Below the pieces are notes generated by a model. The model was not told the origin of the DNA. It searched no databases and saw only the letters and a program-made list of their open reading frames with translations. From the NCBI GenBank assembly GCA_001598975.1, contig BBXU01002238.1, positions 1 to 32,123 of the forward strand: a DNA stretch of 32,123 nt, read 5' to 3'. Made by a program: the position numbers and the translations under genes. Origin of the DNA: Parachlorella kessleri. Lineage: Eukaryota > Chlorophyta > Trebouxiophyceae > Chlorellales > Chlorellaceae. Positions 1-11,490 of the stretch are shown here, piece by piece (within the stretch, counting starts at the first letter, position 1; each line of letters starts with the position of its first letter).

Positions 1-32
1 CCCGCCCTTTCCCCTTGGATACGGGCAAGGGA

Positions 33-3000
33 TTACCAGTCAAGCAAGTCAAAAAGGCGCGGGCCCGCCTCAAAAACTGCCCAGCCAATACCCGCATACG
101 CAAAAAACCTAGAGGTTACGACTACATCCCATGCTTTCCCCCGCTGGTCCCGAGGCAATTCCTGCAGTCGGGGGTCGTCACCCTCCTTCCCAGTGTACAT
201 ATCATGCATGGGTGGCTGCCACAGCCGCCGCAGCGCAAAAGGGAAGAAGCGGTACAACACTGGCAGGGCTTTGAGGAAGACTTGACGGCAGACGTCCTTG
301 GACAGCAGCAACGCAATGAAGCCTGCACACAAGGTATGTAGCCAGCTGCATCCACTCTTCCAGTTATCTTGGGGAGAGAACTACTGGCTCAGAACTCAGG
401 CAAGAGTCAGGCGTTGTGCATCCAGTCCTGTTCGTACAGCTCAACTCTCACTCCTGTTCGCACTACCTGCCACCCATGCTAACACATGGGGGATATGTAG
501 CCAGTCTGCAGTAGGTGATGCTCTTTGCACGTCACCATGACATCCTAGCACCAATCCTTTGACAGCTAAATATCGCACAGACCCTTTGCCCAGGATCTTG
601 ACAGGTAGGTGGTGGATGAATTCGTGCATCAGCTCGAAGCCACGTGAGTTGCAGTTCACCTCAACTGCCACTAGCTAGCACCAGGGTAGCTAGAAGCCAG
701 GCCCAGCTAACTTAGCCTCACCTGCCAGCACCCGGCGCCCCAGCCACCAGGGGGCGTGGCTCCAAACCTGCTGCAGCTGTATTGGTGCTGCATGGTACTG
801 CTTATACAGCCTGGAAACCGCGGTGGTCGCCCCAAACGTCACCCCCATGAATGATGTGCTGTACTCGTACGAGGGCGTGTAGGCGACAGGGCGCGGGTGG
901 AGCCGCAGTAAAATGAGTGAGATGAAACCCTGCGCAGGGAAGCTGCCACGCTGTCACGGGAGTTTTGAACTAGTCTAGTCTAACAGCGTACCGCCACCTG
1001 ACCATGCTGCCGTGAGTCCCCCAAATGGGGCCAACAAAAAGCCAGGATGTACTATGCCCACAAACCACAAGATCCAAGTACCAATTCTTAATGGCATGCA
1101 CCACCCCGTCCGGACGGGGAGACCAACAAAGAGCACAATCAAAGGTCTATCCCACCAAGCTTCTCCATGTGTCCCTCATAGCACAAGCACTTAGCCAGTT
1201 GAAGGCAACCCGCGAGCCGCCCTCAGCGCCCATTTTGTCCTGATGCTGCCGCCTGGCCCCACTCAAGTTTGAACAAAACCTACACTTAGTTTACGCATGG
1301 CAGGCTCCAGCCAGCAAGCCAGATAAACCCTCCTGGTGGTCGCACCATGCGGCCACCATGCAAGACCTACCATGCAGTGGACCAAGCAGGAGGCTGCCCC
1401 TAGCGTGGTGAACTTACCTGATAAAGAATGACTGCCGGGCCCCTCAGTATCCAGCTGTCTATGTAGTCTGCAGCACCAGCGCAAAGCCTGTCATCACCCA
1501 ATGCAGTTGGCACGCATCACAGGGGTGCACCGCACCAAGGTACCCCACCCAACTGGCGGTTGCGCTGTGTCTGCTATCATCTTGCTAGCGTGCCTGCCTG
1601 TAGGTGGTATCACACTCACCATCCACCGCGATGAAGCAGATGAGCACAGAGAGGCCGGCCATCGCCCCTGCTAGGATATCGATCGGGGTATGGCTGCAAG
1701 TGGGAACACATCGGTCAAGTACTACACATGGGACTGGGGCACATGCGGTACACATAAGCAGAAAGATTGCACTGCTCAGCAGCATGGCGAGGCTTTTCAG
1801 AGCAGGCGGGAGGTACTTACAGCCCTATGTAGATACGTGAGGAAGCAATGAGAAGCACCCAGATTGTCACCCCCACATAAGCAACACCTGCACATCAGGG
1901 GACCTGGTAGGTGGGAGGCAAAGCACCGGCTTTTGCATCCAATCCCACGCCCTTGGTGTATCTCGCACGTGCCTTTGATAACATCAGAACACGTGCAGGG
2001 CATACTGCAGGTCGTCACCATATACAAAAGGGCTCCTCTCCTACCTGCCGCATAGGTAGATATCAAGCCCTTTTCATAAAGGTAATGTACAATGTAGAAG
2101 TTAAGGCAGACGCTGTTCATAGTGTGGGAGGAGGGCAGCCCATACTCCTGCACACAGCAGGGCAGCCAGTCCATGACGCCTACTCGGTGGTGGCGGGCTG
2201 CAAAGCTGTGGAGAACACAGTGCTGTGGAGGGTTGCTAAGCAGCCTGCAGGCAGTCTGCCGGGGTACCCATCCAGACGCAGTATCAAAGAGGAATGCAAG
2301 TGACAGCAGAATTTGGGACAAGAATCTTTGTCATTGGGTACAGGAGGGGTACATCCTCATACAATAATAGCATGTGAGCAGCTGCACATGTAACAGCTAC
2401 CTTGGAGTTGACCTCGGCTTCTGTAGACTGCCCGGCCAGCAATTTGAGCTTCTCCTTTCCATAGGGCACTTGCAGCGGCCGGGGCGCGCAGACGAGGTCC
2501 TTGATGGCGTTGCCAACATACAAGCACAGCGCCATCTGCAAGCCAGGAGAGGTGATATCCTGCCTCTAGTGAGCAGAAGCCATATCATGCTGCCCAACGC
2601 CAGCAGGCGAGATCTCAATCGTCAGCAGGCTCAAGGCAACAGGGCCATACACTCGCGTGATGGCATGAAGTACGTGAATGCCGTACTTCAACAGTTAAGC
2701 ACAGCGCACTTGAACAATACCAGTGGCAAGCGGAGCCAAGGTCTTACCAACATAATTAGACGCCACGAAAGCTGTGGAAGTCCCAGCCATGCAATGAGGG
2801 GGAGTATAGAGCCCTGCATAGCAGGAGTCCCACAAGCGCTGATGCTAGACCAGCCCTGGGTCAGAGGGAAGTAGAGTAGGAGGAATCGTGTTTGGAAGGA
2901 GCAAGGTGGAATACAGTGAACCATCTCTGGACTCACATAGAACGGCACCCCTACTGTGTTGGACAGCCAGTTGAAGAGGGTTGTAAGCCATGGCCGGCTG

Positions 3001-3203
3001 AACTTTTGGGCCCAAAGCACCCATTCCAGCCCGCCCTCCACATGGTACACCACTGGATCGTGCAGCAGTGCTCTGGCGGGCTTGTGGAGCCAAGGCACGC
3101 AGCAGAACCCAAGGAAACAGCCCACTAGGCTCACACATAGGCCCTGAAAACCCACAACCAGGCCATGTGGCAATAGCCAGGTTGATCCCAGCGAGAAGTC
3201 CAT
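33..3203 (-). CDS. Long-chain-base-1-phosphate (sphingoid base phosphate) phosphatase, PAP2 family
   Basis: Predicted integral ER-membrane lipid phosphatase that removes phosphate from sphingosine/phytosphingosine-1-phosphate, so it acts in sphingolipid turnover and signalling. Exons, 5' to 3' on the minus strand: 3203-2937, 2813-2748, 2535-2401, 2147-2045, 1887-1821, 1693-1620, 1467-1418, 929-722, 664-536, 322-33. They sum to 1389 nt (462 aa), somewhat longer than the plant enzyme (about 416 aa). All three PAP2 signatures are intact: KDLVCAPRP (K123-x6-R130-P131), PSSH (161-164) and SRIYIGLHTPID (S207-R208-x5-H214-x3-D218). The rest is mostly hydrophobic segments. The C-terminus has a plant-like TSRFFAYAGIGWAVFE block. 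The Met at 3203 fits the plant N-terminus; an in-frame Met at 3305 is an alternative. The 664-536 donor is the least certain junction. It is divergent from the PheRS-beta gene. Confidence 0.9.
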
Positions 3204-3472
3204 ACGCGAGTATGGTCGGCAAAGTACCTTGCCAGCTAAGCCTGCTACCGATCCCTGTTTTGAGATGGCGTTTGAATCACCTGACCATTGAGAAACTAGC
3301 CCCAACTATGGACCCGCCCCTGCTTTGTCCTGCTCTGTTCCGATGGCTGTGCAGGGAAAGATGTCATTGGCATAATCAAGTATCGTTGGGGAAGAGCTGT
3401 TGCTATTGACAGAACTTAGCGCTTGGGCGCCTGCCAGCTTGCTGGGGGTGACGGCGGTGCTGGGTGATCACC
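3204..3472. promoter_or_regulatory. Short bidirectional promoter region, LCB-P phosphatase / PheRS beta
   Basis: 269 bp separate the two divergent start codons, so both 5' UTRs and both promoters must lie here or reach into the neighbouring first exon or intron. I see no convincing TATA box on either strand. If the phosphatase starts at the alternative Met at 3305, the gap shrinks to 167 bp. Confidence 0.6.
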
Positions 3473-6400
3473 ATGCCGGTCGTCAGCGTGCATAGGGACA
3501 AGCTCTTTGAAGCCTTGGGACGTGTATACAGTGAGTTCTTCTAATGGTATGGTCCATGGCATCTCTGCTCCCTGATGCACAGGCTTTCCACATGCGTTCT
3601 TCACTTCCTGCTTGGTGTGCAGCTGAAGAGGAGTTTGAGGACCTGTGCTTCGAATACGGCATTGAGCTAGACGATGTGGTGAGCGCCCACAGCAGCAAGG
3701 CCTTTACCAGCCAGGGGGCCAGCCTGGCCACGAGCCTACCAGTGCAGAGCGTGCATAGTAGCTGGTTGTCCATCACCAGCTGTTACTCTTCCCTGCAGAC
3801 CTCAGAGAAGGAGATGCTCCGAAAGGAGCTTGCGACGGGCACCCAGGATGTGTCCCACGCCAGCGAGGAGGTTATCTATAAAATTGACATCCCCGCCAAC
3901 CGCTATGACATGCTGTGCCTGGAGGGCATTGCCCGCGCTTTGAACATATTCCTGGGCCGCCAGCAGCCGCCCCAATACCACCTGGCGGACATGACAGGTT
4001 TGGCCTGCTCCCTATTGGCTCAATCGCAAGGCTGTTTCGGGGCGAAGGGGAGCTAGTGGGGATGGCTTGTGTCAAAATGGCTCTCCTGTTGGCTTTGTGG
4101 CCGGCACAGCGCATACTGCCACTGCTCTTGTATGACGAATGGAGTGATGCTCTTTGCTGTGCAGGCAAGCAGCAGCAGCGGATGGTCGTCAAGCCAGAGA
4201 CTGCGCTGGTGCGGCCGTTTGTGGTGTGCGCCGTTCTCAGGTATGCAAACCTTGGCGGTTCTTTGGCCTGCAAGGTGAAGCTTGCTTAGGGAGGGCTTGG
4301 TACAAGTCGGAGTCTGCCGAACAAGGCAGGTTAGTGTGGATACCCTGGGATGCCTGCCAGACCTTCCAGCTGCAGTGGGGGAAACAGGAATCAGGGGAAG
4401 CTCACTGAATGGGGCTGGTGGGCTCTGCATGCAGGGGCATACGGTTCGATGCTGCTCGGTACAACAGCTTCATCGACCTACAGGACAAGCTTCACCAGAA
4501 TCTGTGCCGGCAGCGAACACTAGTCGCCATTGGCACGCACGACCTAGCAAAGATCCAGGTAGGGGTTGGGCAGGTTGAACTGTAACACAGCTTGTTGTGG
4601 GGACTGGTGGCTGTTTACCAAACAGGGTGGGGGAAGCAAAGCCTCCTTTGTGTGCGACGTCCAGACTCGGCAGGACACTATCTTGTATGCAAGTGAACTG
4701 TAGCTAAGGTCCTTCACAACCATTTCCTCAGTTTGATAGGCGCACTCGTGAGACACGAGGCTGGCAGCTGGGAGAGGACCTCCAGAATAAAACCCATGAA
4801 TGAAACCCATGGTCTCTGCATCTCAGTAAGTGTTGCCAAGGCTGGTGTGGTGTGTTGCAGGGGCCCTTCACCTTTGAGGCGCTGCCGCCCGAGGACATCA
4901 AGTTTGTGCCCCTCAAGCAGACCCGGGAGTTCAATGCAAAGGAGCTGCTGGAGGTGCGCGGCTGGGTGGCAGGGGGGGGGGAAGTGTTGGTTGGGGGAGG
5001 GAGGCAATAGAATGGCGCCGACAGGAGGAAGCCCCCAGGGGCTCTGGGTTCGGGGAACGGAGGGCGGGGAAGGGCGGTTGGGGCAAAGGAGGAGAAGAAA
5101 GAACGAGAGGCGCTGTCAGCTTGTTGTTGGCCAGCCCAGGTGGCAATCAATGTATCTTAAGTATGGAAGGGCCGGACGTGACTCCTCAGTCGATAATGCG
5201 CGGTCTTGCTCACTGCCGTCACTCTTTGTCGAACGCCTCATCCTTCGGGGCTCGAGGTTGGTGCACCTCAGTCACATCTGCCTATGGTCGCTCGCGTCTT
5301 GCTTGTGCTATTTATCTGGAGACCCCGATGCCTGCCCGCCTGTGAGCTGACCGGGCTCCCGTTGCCTTGGCTGCAGTACTACCTTGCCAACGACCAGAAG
5401 CTGAAGAAGTACGTGCCCATCATCCAGACCAGCCTGGTGTACCCGGTGATCTACGACGCCAACCGCACGGTGCTGTCGCTGCCGCCCGTCATCAACGGCC
5501 AGCACTCGGCGGTGAGCCAGAAGGTTGGGGGGCTGCGGCAGGGCGCAGGTTATGCCGAGGGTGGAGCCTGGGAGCTGGTTTGTGGTCCGTCTGGGGCTCC
5601 GAGAATTGGAGGGGCTGGCTAGTGCAAGGGCTCCCGAGGTGTCCATAGCCTCGGCTGAGTCGGTTGGTGGTTGCTCAAATGTGCCACCAATTGCTTGGGA
5701 TGGCTAGATCAAAGCTTGCCCCCCCCTACCCCCCCCCCCCACACACACACCGCACGCATCCGCACACACCTACTTACGCACCCACTGGTCATGTGACGCA
5801 GATCTCCCTTGACACGCGTGATGTCTTCATTGAGTGCACCGCCACCGACCTGACCAAGGCCAAGATCGTGCTCCAGACAGGTGCAAGTCCTGGGCGGTCG
5901 GCTGGCCCCCTCCCTCCCCCTTGCTTCCTGCCCTTGCGCCTCCATGGTGGAATGGTGTGCTTACCGTCAGCAGTTCAAGCTCACGAACTTGCTGCTATGC
6001 ACCCCTGCCAAGAACGGCTCAGGCGCTCGGGTAGGCCGCCTGCTCTTCCAGCCCTTGGGCTCAGTGCCGTCAGCTCCTGATCCTCGCTCACTCTCTGCCA
6101 ACCCCGCCTCATGCCGCCAAGGATGCTGATGGCATGACCGTGCTCGCTCGCCTCAAAGCCTGCGCTGCGCTGCGCTGCCCCTGCAGTGTGCGCTATGTTC
6201 TCCCAGTATTGCGAGGTCCCCTTCCAAGTGGAGCCCGTGGAGGTGGTCGACGCGTTTGGGCAGACCACCGGTGCGTGTGGTCACGGCGACAGCACCGCCT
6301 GTGTGGGAGTGTGCTGTGAAACCGATCCACACCCAAGGGTGCTGCTGCTCCTGCTGCTGCTGCTGCTGTGGCGGGGCTGCTGAGTTTGCCGTGTGTGTGT

Positions 6401-9400
6401 TTCCGGACTCAATGTTGTTGTTTTGCATATTGTATGTGTGGTTAAGACCTGGTAAGTTGCGGGGCAGTCTTTGATTGCAGCTGAGGAGCCCGCATGTTAT
6501 GTAAGCATCGGCGCGGCGGGCTTCTTGATGGGTGGAGCCTGCGTTGCATATGCTACCTGTGCTGTGGACCTCAAGGGTACGCGGACCAGATACCCTATGT
6601 TCTCGCCCTGCGATTCTGAGCTAACTTACAGTCCCCTCTGACCCGACTGCCGGCCTGCCTGCAGTGTACCCTGACTTGACCAGCCGGCAGATGGAAGCTT
6701 CAGTCGACTACATCAACGGCTGCATAGGTGGGGAGGGAGATGTGGTGCCCGGGCAGTGGGTGGAGGATAGTTAGTAGGGCTAGTGACGGCCCCAGTATGC
6801 CCGCATGGTGGACAGGCACGAGGCTTGGACCTCGGCCGGTACCTACCAATGTGGGGGCACTTGCTGCTGCCCTTGACAGAGCAAGGGACGGGGACAGGTG
6901 CAGGGAGACACAGCATCCGCCAGCGGTGCCGAGGTGGGGGATGAACTGCGCTGCCAGGCACACCCGGCTGCCCCGCTCACCTGCCTGCATGCCTGTTGGT
7001 GCCGCGCTGCTGTAGGGCTGGAGCTGGAAGCAGAGAGGATCGCACAGCTGCTGAGCAAGATGCAGCTCACGGCGCAACCGGTCCAGGGCAGCAGGGCGGT
7101 CAGCGTGCGGGTCCCCATCACAAGAAGCGACGTCCTGCATCGTGAGTTGGCTCCCCTGTGCTGCGCTTCCTCACCTTTCAAATCTCTCTTCTCTACTTAA
7201 AATAATACTGTCGATCATTTGCATGGGGCTGAAGCTGAAGCCTCGCGGCGGGGTGGCCCTCAGGTAGACTCCTTGGGAGTAAGAGACAGTCCAGTGTGGG
7301 TAGGGCGGGAGGGCTCAAGCCTGTCTCGCTTGGAATGCCGGCTGGCAGGCTTCACACAGTACACTCTCTTCATGGGAGTGATGCCAGCCATGCTTGCAGT
7401 TCCTTGTCTCCCCAACCTGCGCTCTGGTAACCTAGCGGCGCCAGCCGGCCCCCAACCTGTCTGTCCTTGCACCCTGCGACCTGATGCACGGGTGTTACAT
7501 AGAAACAGTGTCCCCCTGTTGATTGAGCCACAGCCATGCCCACAATCCCTCCTGGTTTGACAACCGTGCAACCGAGCCTTGCGGTCTGCGGTGTAATGAC
7601 GACGACATGGAATGGACACCCTCCGCATGGATGATATTAGCCGTGCTAGGGCCCCGCGCTCCCTGCCGCCGCTGGACCCCAACTTCGTGTGTTTTTCCCG
7701 CAGCTGGAGATGACGTAGCACATCTGGCCATCAGTCACTGTTCTTGGGCTTCGCTCTTGCCTGCACCCTGCCCCTGCAAGGTCAGGCTCCTCGGTTCAGC
7801 CTTTAGCATCGTCCTCTTACCCCCCTGCAGCGTGTGACGTGATGGAGGATGTGGCCATCGCCCATGGCTTCAACAACCTGGTGAAGATGGTGCCGCCCAC
7901 CGTCACCACGGGCCGCGAGCTGCCGCTGAACCAGCTGACGGAGCTGCTGCGGCAGGAGTGCGCCATGGCGGGTGAGTGGGTGGCTGGGTGGCTGCTGGGC
8001 TGGCCTAGCGGGTGGGCGGGCTTGGATGGATTGCATGAAGGAGGTTGGTGGGAGAGATGCAGGTAGCGAGGTGCCTTGCGAGGGGTACGGCGCTTGCAGT
8101 TCAGCAGGGCTGCAATGCTTGCAGACTGTGACGGTCAGGGCGCATGGCCTGGGGGAAGCGTGGTGCACCCACCGGCATGCACTGCCTGCCAGATGGGGCT
8201 TGCAGACAGGCTCCTCCTAGCCGCTACCATTTGAGGCATCCATGGCAGTCTGTGACGTTCGTTTGTGTACTGGGGTCTGCACCTCTGCTTCCTGCCATTC
8301 TGCACTGTTGTAGGCTTCACCGAGGTGCTGACATGGGCGCTGTGCTCCCATGCGGAGTGCTTTGAGAGCATACGGCGGGAGGACGACGGCGCCACCGCGG
8401 TGTGCATTGGCAACCCAGCCACCGCGGAGTTCGAGGTCTGCCGCACCAGCCTGCTGCCGGGGGCGCTCAAAACATTAGGTGAGGGCGCTTGAAGCCTCAT
8501 GTGAAGGTGTGGCAGTCACAAGCCTTGCCAAGGGGCCTACCCTGGGCACGTCCTAGAGTCATACATACATTCAGCTCTGGAGGAGCGCAACACCTGCTTG
8601 CTTGTTCTTGCTTGCTTGTTCTAATTGGTAGCGCGCGGCTGAGCGGGGGCGTGCTGCGCATGGGGTGCTGCAGGTGCCAACAAGGATGCCCCGCTGCCCG
8701 TGAAGCTCTTTGAGATCTCAGACGTCATCCTCCTCTCAGACCAGGTGAGCTACATGGGCGGGCAAGATTGCTTGCCAGGTGCCCCCCGCATGACAGCCCA
8801 CAAGTGCTGTGGCTGTGAACAAGGGTTTTGCTGCTCCCATGCCCCGCCACGGCAGATGTATGGCACAAACAAAGCCTGCCTGTTTACATATGCACGCCTG
8901 TCGTCTTTCGGGTGCCAGCGGCAAACCGGTCCTTCCAAATTGGTGACTTTCGGCCTTGGTCATGGGGCTCAGTGCTGTTCCTTCCTGTCATGCTGTGCAG
9001 GCCGACGTGGGCGCCACCAACCAGCGGCGGCTGGTGGCTGTGTACTGCGGCAAGGACAGCGGGTTTGAAGTGGTTCACGGGCTGCTGAACCGAGTCATGG
9101 ACGTGCTGCGGGTGCCCCTGCTAGGTGCGCTGTGCTGGGTGTGTCGGGGCGCATGATGTGCTCTCCCATGCCGCCCACGCATGGTGCAGCTGGCGGGGAA
9201 TGCCAGCTGAGAGTCCTATAGTCCGGTACCTGTTCACGGCAGCCGCGCTGGATGCATCCGTATGGAGCACCAGCTCTTTGTATACAAAATGCTCTGCAAA
9301 ATATGACCTCTGTTGCTTGACCTGCGGCGCCTGCACCCTTGGCTGTTGAGTGCCGCCCCAATGGCCGGCCTTCCATGGTTGGCAGGGACAGCAGCCGCAG

Positions 9401-10202
9401 CCCACCTCCGCGTCTCGCAGGCTAGCGACTGCTGCTGACGGTCAGAGCCCGTGCCGATCAACATGCAGGGGACAAGGACAGCTCGGCGCTGCAGGAGCGG
9501 TACGGCGGCGGGTACGAGTGGCGGGCGGACGACTCCAGCGGCACCTTCTTCCCAGGCAGGCATGCCACAGGTGCGCTGTGCTGCGGGTGCGGTGCGGCTC
9601 GTGACTTAAGGAAGGGAGCTCTGTTGGCCGCAGCGCTGGCCAGGCCTCCAAAGCCTTTCAATGGCTCCTGGCCCTGCCTACCCTCCTGGGCACCCATTTG
9701 GGTGGCATTCCTGCATCCAGCCTTGTCAGTACGGTCCACCCAAGCCTCTCCTCTGCTCCCATGGCATGCCACCATCAAGAATCATGGCAGGCCAGTGTAC
9801 CGTGATATTGGACTTTAGAGGAGAGGCGTGACTTTACCCCGGTGCATGGCATTTGTGGTGTGTGCACTGCTGCTTCAAGCTCGCCCAGCTTGCGAGGCGG
9901 GCGGCTGGCTGTTCTGGCTGTTCAGGATGTTCTGGCTGTTCAGCACCCGCTCCAGACCGGAGTGAAATTCTATTACCTGACTGACCAGCTATAAGACCCG
10001 CGCCCCTGTCAACCCCGCCTCCTGCCATCCCGCTGCCGCAGTGTACGCCAAGGGCCAGCCCGTGGGAGAGTTTGGCATCATCCACCCCGAGGTGCTCCAG
10101 GCCTTTGACATCCCCAACCCCGTCTCCGCCCTGGAGCTCAACCTGGAGCCCTTCTGCTTTGACCAGTTCTTCCAGCCGCTACCCACGCACATGACACAAT
10201 AG
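3473..10202 (+). CDS. FARSB: Phenylalanyl-tRNA synthetase beta subunit, cytosolic (eukaryotic/archaeal type)
   Basis: Beta subunit of the alpha2-beta2 enzyme that charges tRNA-Phe in the cytosol. Beta carries tRNA-binding and editing modules, while catalysis is in alpha. Exons: 3473-3530, 3623-3678, 3799-3997, 4165-4240, 4435-4558, 4861-4953, 5377-5511, 5802-5880, 6187-6270, 6665-6727, 7016-7141, 7831-7971, 8314-8478, 8674-8744, 9001-9124, 9469-9570, 10042-10202. They total 1857 nt (618 aa; human about 589, plant about 598). Recognisable blocks in order: [17 protein letters not shown] (1-17), [12 protein letters not shown] (70-81), AIGTHDL (161-167), [10 protein letters not shown] (238-247), [16 protein letters not shown] (256-271), then the B5-like part ending in [48 protein letters not shown] and FGIIHPEVL. 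All families' usual blocks are present, with no truncation. Ten of the 16 introns interrupt codons after base 1. Confidence 0.97.
5719..5750. repeat. Poly-C followed by (CA)n microsatellite
   Basis: A C-rich run interrupted once by TA, followed by about five CA units, lies in the PheRS-beta intron between 5511 and 5802. Simple repeat, prone to slippage or assembly error. Confidence 0.85.
6340..6369. repeat. (TGC)n trinucleotide repeat in an intron
   Basis: TGC units with one interruption (TCC) lie inside the PheRS-beta intron 6271-6664. It is not translated in the spliced model. Confidence 0.85.
8595..8622. repeat. Perfect tandem duplication of a 14-bp unit
   Basis: The unit TGCTTGCTTGTTCT occurs twice back to back (8595-8608 and 8609-8622) in the PheRS-beta intron 8479-8673. 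Confidence 0.85.
9906..9941. repeat. Minisatellite, four 9-bp units
   Basis: TGGCTGTTC at 9906, 9915 and 9933, with a diverged unit AGGATGTTC at 9924. It lies in the last PheRS-beta intron (9571-10041). Confidence 0.85.
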
Positions 10203-10887
10203 CGCTGCCGCAGGGCCGGCGGCAGCGGTGGCCTGGGCCGGAGGGCATGTGCAGCACGCGTGTTCCCTTCAGCTGAATGCAGACGCACGGGCGACAGGAA
10301 CACGCGGCAAACAGCAGCGGCAGGGTATGCGGTAGCAGTCGCAGGCAGTGACAGGGAGGCGGGGAAGCTACAAGGGGGTTGCTGTGGCAGCGCTATGAAG
10401 GGTGCGCCAGCCGGATGGGTGCCCCTCAAGTGACATTCTGAGGCAGCCTTAGGCCGAGTACCTGCCTAGGTGGTGAGGCTTCGGACCTTGTGAGGGTGCT
10501 ATGTGACAGGACTGGGCTGCAAATTGATATACATTACATTTTGCAGGCCCCCCGGCCCAAAGGCAACCACCTCACCAGTTTGATAGAGTCCGACCTCCTC
10601 ATAGGTTAAGACCAGGTCAGATGTGCAACACAGCAAAGGCCAGGGGCTGCCGAAGCCGTGCGAAACTCAGCCAGTCAAGGTAACATGGGCCCAAAGAGGC
10701 AAAGTACAGTATACAAATCATACATATCAACAGGGGGAACAGCAATGCTCAGTACAGCACACATTTGAATCAGCCCTGAGACAGCACAGCTTCGTCCTTC
10801 AAAAAGCATGTCCGTAGTTGTATTTTGGGACGCCAGCCGATCGGCCTGAACCTAGACCTGTCAGCTCAAGAAGAACCATCCACTGTG

Positions 10888-10892
10888 TTACA
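10888..10892 (-). terminator. Candidate TGTAA polyadenylation signal for the GST gene
   Basis: TTACA on the plus strand (TGTAA on minus), about 600 nt after the GST stop and the first such pentamer downstream. A five-base motif is weak evidence alone. Confidence 0.4.
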
Positions 10893-11163
10893 AAAAGAAA
10901 ACATGGCTCCTATCAGCTCCCTCCGCCATCAACCTGCAACCTGCGCTACTGTATCCAGGCACAGCTGCAACCCCTCCTCAATGGCAGTGAGCGCAAAGGA
11001 GGGAAACGAGCAACCGACGCTGTGCAGGCTGCGAAGGGAACTAGATATCCGTTCCGCACACACGGTCGGGGGTCAGGGTGTTGATGTAGAGCCGCGCACC
11101 CCGGGTGCCCGGAGCACCCTAATCGACCTATGCCGCCGCTGCGCCCACTGCAACTTCCCCTGG

Positions 11164-11168
11164 TGTAA
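11164..11168 (+). terminator. Candidate TGTAA polyadenylation signal for PheRS beta
   Basis: First plus-strand TGTAA after the PheRS-beta stop, about 960 nt downstream. It lies beyond the candidate GST signal, implying overlapping 3' UTRs if used. Confidence 0.4.
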
Positions 11169-11490
11169 TGGAAAACCGGCAGGCTCGGCGCCCCTGCCAG
11201 CCCACAGACCCATCCCGGACCTCCGCACCGCCAGCTTGCCAGCCCCACCACCACCCATGAAGTGACACAGACACCAAAGAATCTCAAGGCAAGGCCTGCC
11301 TGCCTGCCCGGGGCGCGGGCAAAACTGCCTTACCATCAAACATTGCGCCCGACAGGCACGAGAAACACCCCTACCATCGTTCATCCTACTCTACAGCCCC
11401 CCACCTTTCATCCTTGCCACGCCCCGGCGCGCTCCCATGCACAAACCTTAGTGTGCCACACCGCGACAGCTGCCTGCCTGCCTGCCTTCC

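Larger units (their letters stand above)
10203..11490. other. Convergent intergenic region: 3' UTRs of PheRS beta (+) and GST (-)
   Basis: About 1.3 kb between two facing stop codons. I find no coding exon with family resemblance; open frames such as 10825-11265 have no conserved-looking content. The first TGTAA on the plus strand is at 11164 and the first on the minus strand is at 10888-10892, so the two transcripts would overlap. TGCC tetranucleotide runs occur near 11290 and 11470. Confidence 0.6.

Noticed and set aside
4435..4450. GGTTCGA resembling a tRNA T-arm box
   Set aside because: It lies inside a PheRS-beta exon and no cloverleaf can be drawn around it. Similar hits near 12790 and 31787 also lack a tRNA context.
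7142..7830. Long PheRS-beta intron tested for a hidden gene
   Set aside because: 689 nt with several short open frames on both strands but no recognisable product, and the flanking exons join in phase.
10825..11265. 146-codon plus-strand open frame between PheRS beta and GST
   Set aside because: No conserved-looking segments, no neighbouring exons in phase, and it sits in the shared 3' region of two convergent genes.
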